Assembly: GCA_039026595.1 (NCBI GenBank)
Contig: JBCCMA010000170.1
Location: 1 to 7,070, forward strand
DNA length: 7,070 nt
Direction of reading: 5' to 3'
Source of the DNA: JBCCMA01 sp039026595
GTDB taxonomy: Bacteria > Pseudomonadota > Gammaproteobacteria > Steroidobacterales > JBCCMA01
Shown here: positions 1 to 4,592 of the stretch, piece by piece
Layout of the letters: each line of letters starts with the position of its first letter
How positions within the stretch are numbered: position 1 is the stretch's first letter
Position numbers and translations under genes: made by a program
Notes under the pieces: generated by a model
What the model saw: only the letters and a program-made list of their open reading frames with translations
Told to the model about the DNA's origin: nothing
Databases searched by the model: none

Positions 1-1020
1 AACCTGGCCCGCTTCGAGGCCGTCAACTTCACCGCGGTTTATGACAACAATCTGGTACTGCCCGATAAGCTGGACGCCGTCGACCACCGACAGGATCTTG
101 CCGTCGACAAGCACCTCGGGCGGACGGGGTACGAAGTTGGCCGACGGCGCGGGGGTTTCGAGCATCAGTCGATCGCCGCGCAGGGCTTCACGGACGGTAT
201 CGGTCAGAAACAGCCGTGACACATCACCGTCGCTTGTCAGTCGGCCCGTGCCGACAAACAGGGCTTCGTGGCCGAGCCGCTTGCCCGTGTCGGGGTCGCG
301 GTAGACCTCGCCGATGTTGAACACGTTGAAGCGCGTTCCAACGGGTGCGTCGGTTCCGCGCACGTAGACGGTAAGGCCAGTGCCGGCCACAAGATGGCCC
401 TCGCGCGTCTCCACGATGTACGGGAGCGCGTCGAGCTCACCCATCGGGATGACGGTGGGTCGCGACAGGAATCCGGCGATGGCGTCGTAAGGAATCGTGT
501 CCACGGCCTGATCGAGCGACTGCACGCGGATCTGCGGACCGAGCTGCACGCTGCCATCGTCGCGCACGATGCGGGGCTGCCCGTCCACCCAGATGAGCCG
601 GAGCACATCGCCGGGATAAATGAGGTGCGGGTTCGCAATCTGGTTATTGGCCTGCCAAATCTCTGGCCAGTACCAGGGATCTTTCAGGAACTTGCCGGAG
701 ATGTCCCACAGTGTGTCCCCGCGCACGACCGTGTAGCGATCGGGCGCATCGTCGCGCAGGCGTGTTGCGGCGCGGCCCGACGCGGCGACCTGCTGGCCGT
801 CGGTGTAGGTGGGGTAGGGCTGGCGGACCGGAAACTCGACGCCATCCTTGTAAGGTTTGGGCTGGGAAATGCGTACCGGCTCTTTATCGACCTCGGCGTC
901 GCGTTTGAACATGCCCGTGATGGCGTCGCGCGCGGCGCAGCCGGAAAAAATAAGCGCAACGGCGCAGAGCGCGGAGACGCGAAGGGCGCGGGAAGAGTGT
1001 GCAACCATGCGGATGTCCAT
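1..1020 (-). CDS. TsaP-like LysM lipoprotein, 3' end outside window
   Basis: The minus-strand frame is open from the ATG at 1020 to base 1 (340 codons, no stop), so the C-terminus is missing. Residues 17-28 form a hydrophobic signal segment ending in IFSGC, a lipobox-like site with Cys28 as the likely lipidated residue; Phe at -3 is tolerated but not classic. A LysM domain covers about residues 95-143 (YTVVRGDTLWDIS, then ANPHLIYPGDVLRL) and should bind peptidoglycan. The region from about 300 (ILSVVDG, INRGEVDGLEAGQV) resembles the start of the FlgT_C-type domain of TsaP, the peptidoglycan-binding partner of the type IV pilus secretin. Known context: the Pseudomonas homologue is also divergent from def. 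An alternative start is the ATG at 1008, which has a weak GGA seven bases upstream; the ATG at 1020 has no visible ribosome site, and an in-frame TAG lies four codons before it. The LysM call is firm; the pilus role is inferred from the family and gene order. dprA would be the expected next gene to the left. Confidence 0.88.
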   Translation of the reverse strand, partial: MDIRMVAHSSRALRVSALCAVALIFSGCAARDAITGMFKRDAEVDKEPVRISQPKPYKDGVEFPVRQPYPTYTDGQQVAASGRAATRLRDDAPDRYTVVRGDTLWDISGKFLKDPWYWPEIWQANNQIANPHLIYPGDVLRLIWVDGQPRIVRDDGSVQLGPQIRVQSLDQAVDTIPYDAIAGFLSRPTVIPMGELDALPYIVETREGHLVAGTGLTVYVRGTDAPVGTRFNVFNIGEVYRDPDTGKRLGHEALFVGTGRLTSDGDVSRLFLTDTVREALRGDRLMLETPAPSANFVPRPPEVLVDGKILSVVDGVQLIGQYQIVVINRGEVDGLEAGQV

Positions 1021-1053
1021 TGTTAATGGCTATTCAGTGGACGCGTTCGCCGG

Positions 1054-1080
1054 GACGCTTGCGGTATACTCTGACGCTTG
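1054..1080. repeat. 8-bp direct repeat GACGCTTG flanking the -10 box
   Basis: GACGCTTG occurs at 1054-1061 and again at 1073-1080, 19 bp start to start (nearly two helical turns), with TATACT in the interval. The identity is read directly from the sequence. Whether a protein binds the two copies is unknown; two 8-mers this close could be chance in GC-rich DNA. Confidence 0.4.
1065..1070 (+). promoter_or_regulatory. candidate -10 box for the def operon
   Basis: TATACT matches the sigma70 -10 consensus at 5 of 6 positions and lies in the divergent gap 137 bases before def. No good -35 hexamer sits 16-18 bp upstream, so it would be a weak or activator-dependent promoter. Its core GTATAC (1064-1069) is self-complementary, giving TATACC on the minus strand, so the same site could also serve the LysM gene. 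Transcription from it would give def a leader of about 130 nt that contains the 1140-1179 inverted repeat. Confidence 0.35.
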
Positions 1081-1139
1081 GCCAAACCCGTTTGGGGCAG
1101 GCCGAGTCACCGCGGCGGCGATCCGTCGTTCTCGGTAAA

Positions 1140-1179
1140 TTCCAAGACGTGTCATAACTTTAGCAACTACGTGTTGGAA
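1140..1179. repeat. imperfect 11-bp inverted repeat in the def leader
   Basis: TTCCAAGACGT (1140-1150) is the reverse complement of ACGTGTTGGAA (1169-1179) at 10 of 11 positions; the mismatch is G1146 against G1173. The spacer is 18 nt and AT-rich. The right arm ends 27 nt before the def start codon. It could be a two-half-site operator or a stem-loop in the 5' leader. No T-run follows, so it is not an intrinsic terminator. Confidence 0.5.
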
Positions 1180-1196
1180 AATACATGACTGCGCGC

Positions 1197-1200
1197 AGGG
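1197..1200 (+). promoter_or_regulatory. ribosome binding site of def
   Basis: AGGG lies six bases before the ATG at 1207. It supports this start, which also aligns with the N-terminus of known deformylases. Confidence 0.65.
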
Positions 1201-1206
1201 CGTGAT

Positions 1207-1710
1207 ATGACCAAACTCACAATCCTCGAATATCCCGATCCCAGGTTGCGCACGCGCGCGGCCGACATCGAGCAGGTCGACGACGGTATCCGCACGCTGG
1301 CGGACGACATGCTCACACGCATGTACGAAGCCCCGGGCATCGGACTGGCGGCCACGCAGGTGGACCACCACATCCGTATGCTGGTGGCAGACGTCAGCGA
1401 GCAGCGTGACGAGCCTCACGTTTTGATCAACCCCGTACTGCGTGAAACCGACGGCGAAGTCACGACCGAAGAGGGCTGCCTGTCAATTCCGGATATCTAC
1501 ACCAAGGTCACGCGCGCTGAGTCGATCACGGTCGACTACATCGATCGGGACGGCGAGCCGAGGTCGCTGAGCACCGACGGCATGCTCGCCGTCTGCATCC
1601 AGCATGAAATCGATCATTTGGATGGCAAGCTGATTGTGGACTACGTGTCGGAACTGAAGCGTCGGATGATTCGCAAGCGTTTGGCCAAAAACCGGCGCAC
1701 GCGCGCCTGA
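1207..1710 (+). CDS. def: peptide deformylase
   Basis: Cytoplasmic metalloenzyme (Fe2+ in vivo in the family) that removes the formyl group from the N-terminal formyl-Met of nascent proteins as they leave the ribosome. All three diagnostic motifs are intact in the 167-aa product: GIGLAATQ (44-51), EGCLS (89-93) with metal ligand Cys91, and QHEIDHLDG (132-140) with metal ligands His133 and His137 and catalytic Glu134. Length and sequence agree closely with the E. coli enzyme (169 aa). The basic tail (about 150-167, rich in Lys and Arg) fits the C-terminal helix that E. coli Def uses to dock on the ribosome. It is the first gene of the plus-strand operon, with fmt 11 bp downstream: the usual def-fmt pairing, which couples removal of formyl groups with their addition. 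Confidence 0.98.
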   Translation: MTKLTILEYPDPRLRTRAADIEQVDDGIRTLADDMLTRMYEAPGIGLAATQVDHHIRMLVADVSEQRDEPHVLINPVLRETDGEVTTEEGCLSIPDIYTKVTRAESITVDYIDRDGEPRSLSTDGMLAVCIQHEIDHLDGKLIVDYVSELKRRMIRKRLAKNRRTRA

Positions 1711-1721
1711 ATACCGCCGCG

Positions 1722-2687
1722 ATGCGCCCAAGCGACCGACCCATGCGGATCGGCTTTGCCGGTACGCCCGACTTTTCTGTCCCCACGCTGGACGCTTTGT
1801 ACGGCTGGTGTGATGACCAGGATGCCAACGTCGTGGCCGTCTGGACACAGCCGGACCGCCCTGCGGGTCGGGGGCGCAAACTGACGGCCAGTCCGGTGAA
1901 GCGTCTCGCGAAGTCGCACGCCACGCCGGTGCACCAGCCCCGCAGTCTGCGTGACGATAATGCGCTTGCCGAGTTACAGGCCGCTCGGCTTGATTTGTTG
2001 GTCGTGGTGGCCTACGGACTCATCCTTCCCGAGGCGGTTTTGCAGTCGCCCGCGTTCGGCTGCGTCAATGTGCACGCGTCACTGCTGCCACGCTGGCGCG
2101 GCGCGGCGCCCATCCAGCGCGCGATCGAAGCCGGTGATCGCGTCACTGGCGTCGGCATTATGGCCATGGACGCGGGGCTCGATACCGGCGCACTGTGGCG
2201 CAATGTGCCGGTGCCCATCCATGCGGACGACTCCAGTGCCGCCCTGCACGACCGGCTGAGTAAACGGGGCGCTGAGGAGTTGATCCTGACGTTGCCGGAC
2301 ATTTTTTCAGGCGCTGAGCCAACCCAGCAGGATGCGGCGCTGGTGACCTACGCCGCAAAAATAGCGAAGTCTGAAGCGGATCTGGATTTTCGCGGCCACG
2401 CGTCGGCGCTGGCAGATCGAATCCGCGCGTTCAACCCGTGGCCAGTGGCGCAGACGATGCACGACGGTCGCCAGCTCAGGGTGTGGAACGCCGAATCGGT
2501 GGACGCCGGGTCGGACGGGCAACCCGGTGAGGTGCTGTCAGTCCACGACGGGATTTTGGTGGCATGCGGCCGCGGTGCTCTGCGGTTGCTCACCGTGCAG
2601 CCGGCCGGCAAGCGGGCGATGGCGGCGGGCGACTTTGCCCGTGACCGGTTGGCGCCCGGGACCATCCTCGGCCGGACCGCTCCATGA
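1722..2687 (+). CDS. fmt: methionyl-tRNA formyltransferase
   Basis: Transfers formyl from 10-formyltetrahydrofolate to Met-tRNA(fMet), preparing the initiator tRNA. The 321-aa product (E. coli 315) has the formyltransferase fold at the N-terminus: FAGTPDFS (12-19), TQPDRPAGRG (42-51), VVVAYGLILP (94-103), NVHASLLPRWRGAAPIQ (116-132) and MDAGLDTG (149-156). The catalytic triad is expected at Asn116, His118 and Asp154, and all are present. The C-terminal tRNA-binding domain shows AFNPWP (236-241) and VQPAGKRAM (292-300). The start is uncertain: the ATG at 1722 gives seven extra residues before a second ATG at 1743 (MRIGFAGTPDF), and neither has a clear Shine-Dalgarno site, so expression probably depends on coupling to def. 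The stop overlaps the start of rsmB by 4 bp (ATGA). Confidence 0.97.
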   Translation: MRPSDRPMRIGFAGTPDFSVPTLDALYGWCDDQDANVVAVWTQPDRPAGRGRKLTASPVKRLAKSHATPVHQPRSLRDDNALAELQAARLDLLVVVAYGLILPEAVLQSPAFGCVNVHASLLPRWRGAAPIQRAIEAGDRVTGVGIMAMDAGLDTGALWRNVPVPIHADDSSAALHDRLSKRGAEELILTLPDIFSGAEPTQQDAALVTYAAKIAKSEADLDFRGHASALADRIRAFNPWPVAQTMHDGRQLRVWNAESVDAGSDGQPGEVLSVHDGILVACGRGALRLLTVQPAGKRAMAAGDFARDRLAPGTILGRTAP

Positions 2688-4000
2688 GTGCGAACGTGCG
2701 CGCGCTCGCCGCGCGCGTGGTGGGCGACGTGCTCCGCGGTGCGGCCATGGACGGGCCGCTGGAGAACGCGCGCCGAAAATTGGATGAAGGGTCGGATCGG
2801 GCGTTTCTTGGTGCGCTTTGTCTCGGCGCGGTTCGCCACGGGCCCGCCCATCGCGCGGTGATCCGAAGGTTGCTTTCACGTCCTGACCAAAAGCTGAAAC
2901 CCGATGTCGAGGCGCTGATCCTGCTCGGGATCGAACAGCTTGAGAATATGCGCGTGGCGCCCCACGCGGCCGTGTCCGAAACGGTGGCGGCCGCCCGTCA
3001 TATGAAACAGCACAAGGCGACGGGATTGATCAACGCGCTGCTGAGGCGCTACCAGCGCGAGCGCGAGCGTCTTCTCGCGGCCGCGCGCGCCAGCGACGCG
3101 GGACGCTATAACCATCCTTCGTGGCTGCTCAAGGCACTGAAGACGGACTGGCCAGAGCACTGGCAGGAGATCATTGGCGCCAATGATGCGCCGGCCCCGC
3201 TCTGGCTGCGTGTGAACTCCCGCCGCGCTGAGCGGTCTGCCTACATCGAGCGTCTGTGCGGTGGGACCGGGCTAACCGCATCGGCAGGTACGTTGTCCGA
3301 CCGCGCCGTTCGCGTCGATGACCGGGTGTCCGTGGTCGATCTGCCGGGTTTCGCGGAGGGGGAGGTAACGGTGCAGGACCAATCAGCGCAGCTGGCTGTC
3401 GCGCTGATGGCGCCCGTGGCGTCGGGTGCGCGCATTCTGGATGCCTGTGCAGCGCCGGGCGGCAAGACCGGGCATTTGCTGGAGCGTTTCGATGACTGTG
3501 AAGTGGTCGCGGTCGACAGCTCGGCCCGGCGACTGGCCCGCTTGAACGAGACACTGGCACGACTCGGCCACCGCGCGACCACCGTTGAAGCGGATCTGAC
3601 CGATACCAAACAGGTCGATGCACTGGGTCGGTTCGATCGGGTCCTGGTGGACGCGCCATGCACCGGCACCGGGGTTATCCGGCGCCACCCGGACATTAAA
3701 CTGCTGCGCCGGGCCGGCGATTCTGCCAAGCTAGGGCACACACAGCGCGCGATATTGCAGCGCGCCTATATGTGTCTGAAGCCAGGTGGCGAACTGCTCT
3801 ACGTAACCTGCTCTGTTCTGCGCGCTGAGAACGATGCCGTGGTGGGGGACTTTGCGAAAGCGCACCCGCACGCGGATATTGTGGACGTTGCGCCGGATGC
3901 CACGTGGGGCCACGCGACCGAATACGGTCGACAAATGCTGCCGGGTGAAGCCGGCTCGGACGGTTTTTTCTATGCACGTATCGTCAAGCAGTGCGAATGA
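2684..4000 (+). CDS. rsmB: 16S rRNA (cytosine-967-C5) methyltransferase RsmB
   Basis: SAM-dependent methylation of C967 in 16S rRNA (RsmB/Sun/Fmu family). The 438-aa product (E. coli 429) starts with a NusB-like all-helical RNA-binding domain (about 1-140; LGIEQLENMRVAPHAAVSETV at 81-101). The catalytic part has QDQSAQ (231-236), the SAM-binding loop DACAAPGGKTGHLLE (253-267), acidic Asp278 after strand 2 (VVAVDSS), motif IV DAPCTGTGVIRRHPDI (323-338) with Cys326, and motif VI YVTCSVL (373-379) with Cys376. In this family the TCS cysteine attacks C6 of the base and the PC cysteine helps release the product; both are present, so the enzyme should be active. It ends with the typical DGFFYARI (427-434). 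The ATG overlaps the fmt stop by 4 bp; no strong ribosome site is seen, which suggests reinitiation after fmt. Confidence 0.97.
   Translation: MSANVRALAARVVGDVLRGAAMDGPLENARRKLDEGSDRAFLGALCLGAVRHGPAHRAVIRRLLSRPDQKLKPDVEALILLGIEQLENMRVAPHAAVSETVAAARHMKQHKATGLINALLRRYQRERERLLAAARASDAGRYNHPSWLLKALKTDWPEHWQEIIGANDAPAPLWLRVNSRRAERSAYIERLCGGTGLTASAGTLSDRAVRVDDRVSVVDLPGFAEGEVTVQDQSAQLAVALMAPVASGARILDACAAPGGKTGHLLERFDDCEVVAVDSSARRLARLNETLARLGHRATTVEADLTDTKQVDALGRFDRVLVDAPCTGTGVIRRHPDIKLLRRAGDSAKLGHTQRAILQRAYMCLKPGGELLYVTCSVLRAENDAVVGDFAKAHPHADIVDVAPDATWGHATEYGRQMLPGEAGSDGFFYARIVKQCE
2697..2719 (+). other. GC-only hairpin in the first codons of rsmB
   Basis: CGCGCGC (2699-2705) pairs with GCGCGCG (2711-2717) around a TCGCC loop, with two further G-U pairs outside. 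It starts about ten bases after the rsmB start codon, inside the initiation footprint. The sequence codes for an Ala/Arg-rich helix in GC-rich codons, which may explain it without any regulatory role. Confidence 0.35.
3170..3187. repeat. perfect 18-bp palindrome inside rsmB
   Basis: ATCATTGGC at 3170-3178 is followed directly by its exact reverse complement at 3179-3187. It coincides with codons 163-168 (Ile-Ile-Gly-Ala-Asn-Asp), in the linker between the NusB-like and methyltransferase domains. All six codons are of RNY type, whose reverse complement is again RNY, so in-frame palindromes arise more easily than in random DNA. Confidence 0.45.
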
Positions 4001-4592
4001 CAGCTTCGGCCGCCGCCGGGCTGGCGTGCGTCTGCTGAGTTGTCTTTTGCTGTTGGCCGCAAGCATTGCGGCCAACGCGCAGGACGATGCGACGTCCGGC
4101 GAGTTCACCATTCAATCTGCGTACACCCAGATGCTTGACGGTGTTTATCACGTGTCGGCGCAGATCAATTACGGCCTGACCCGAAGCGCCATCGATGCGC
4201 TCAACAACGGGGTGGACCTGACGTTCGAACTGGATATCGAGGTCAAGCGCAAGCGCCGCTGGCTGCCCGACAAAACCGAGCACGAGCTGCGCCAGCGCTA
4301 CGAATTGTCATTCGACGCGCTGACGCAACGGTATGTGGTGCGTCTTTTGAACAGCGGCGAGCAAACGTCCTTCGATACGCTGTCCGCGGCGTTGCGTGGC
4401 CTGGGTGATGTCGATCGGGTTCCCGTGATCGATGCGGCATTGCTGAAGGCCGAGCGCGACTACCGGATCGCGGTTCGGACCAGCCTCGATACCAAGTCGT
4501 TTCGCGGGCCCCTTCGTTTGCTCGCCTCCCTGTTCAAATTCGGTGAATGGCGGTTGGCGAGCAGCTGGCACTCATGGGCACTCAATCCCTGA
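3972..4592 (+). CDS. secreted DUF4390 family protein
   Basis: 206-aa protein of unknown function. From the ATG at 3972 it has a basic n-region (GRRRAGVR, 13-20), a hydrophobic core (LLSCLLLLAASIA, 21-33) and a probable signal peptidase I site after ANA (34-36), leaving a periplasmic domain of about 170 residues with no further membrane segment. I recognise DUF4390 from the pattern ALNNGVDLTFELDIEVKRKRRW (76-97), LSFDALTQRYVV (112-123), the FDTLSAALRGLG stretch (134-145) and the closing EWRLASSWHSWAL (192-204), together with its place between rsmB and an NtrY kinase. The start at 3972 overlaps rsmB by 29 bp; an alternative GTG at 4026 avoids the overlap and still leaves a complete signal peptide. 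The 3' end overlaps the kinase start. No catalytic motif is visible; a role as binding partner or ligand sensor for the kinase is only inference. Confidence 0.87.
   Translation: MHVSSSSANDSFGRRRAGVRLLSCLLLLAASIAANAQDDATSGEFTIQSAYTQMLDGVYHVSAQINYGLTRSAIDALNNGVDLTFELDIEVKRKRRWLPDKTEHELRQRYELSFDALTQRYVVRLLNSGEQTSFDTLSAALRGLGDVDRVPVIDAALLKAERDYRIAVRTSLDTKSFRGPLRLLASLFKFGEWRLASSWHSWALNP
4052..4076. repeat. perfect 11-bp inverted repeat, 3-nt loop
   Basis: GTTGGCCGCAA (4052-4062) and TTGCGGCCAAC (4066-4076) are exact reverse complements separated by GCA. It begins 52 nt after the rsmB stop codon and lies within the signal-peptide codons of the DUF4390 gene (Leu-Ala-Ala-Ser-Ile-Ala-Ala-Asn). No T-run follows on either strand, so it is not a canonical intrinsic terminator. 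In mRNA it would form a very stable hairpin at the boundary between the housekeeping and signalling genes. Confidence 0.6.

Larger units (their letters stand above)
1021..1206. other. divergent intergenic control region
   Basis: This 186-bp gap separates the start codons of the LysM gene (minus) and def (plus), and is the only sizeable non-coding stretch in the window. Bases around 1136-1190 are visibly more AT-rich than the surroundings. It holds a TATACT box (1065-1070), a repeated GACGCTTG, a short hairpin (CCAAA at 1082-1086 with TTTGG at 1091-1095) and a longer inverted repeat (1140-1179). Short open frames crossing it continue from shadow frames of the LysM gene and are not credible genes. 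Confidence 0.8.

Noticed and set aside
268..1026. Plus-strand open frame of 252 codons opposite the LysM gene
   Set aside because: The minus strand carries a clear signal peptide and LysM domain over the same bases; the plus product shows no domain and is a codon-pattern shadow.
1082..1095. Small CCAAA/TTTGG hairpin with a 4-nt loop in the intergenic region
   Set aside because: It is only five pairs with no T-run; too short to call a terminator or an operator by itself.
3940..3969. Terminator-like arrangement: 5-bp GCCGG/CCGGC stem and a run of six T near the end of rsmB
   Set aside because: The T-run begins eight bases after the stem and encodes the conserved Gly-Phe-Phe of RsmB, so coding constraint explains it; the operon continues without a gap.
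3834..3971. 46-codon N-terminal extension of the DUF4390 frame inside rsmB
   Set aside because: It would place a basic soluble stretch before the signal peptide and overlap rsmB by 167 bp; starts at 3972 or 4026 give a normal signal peptide.
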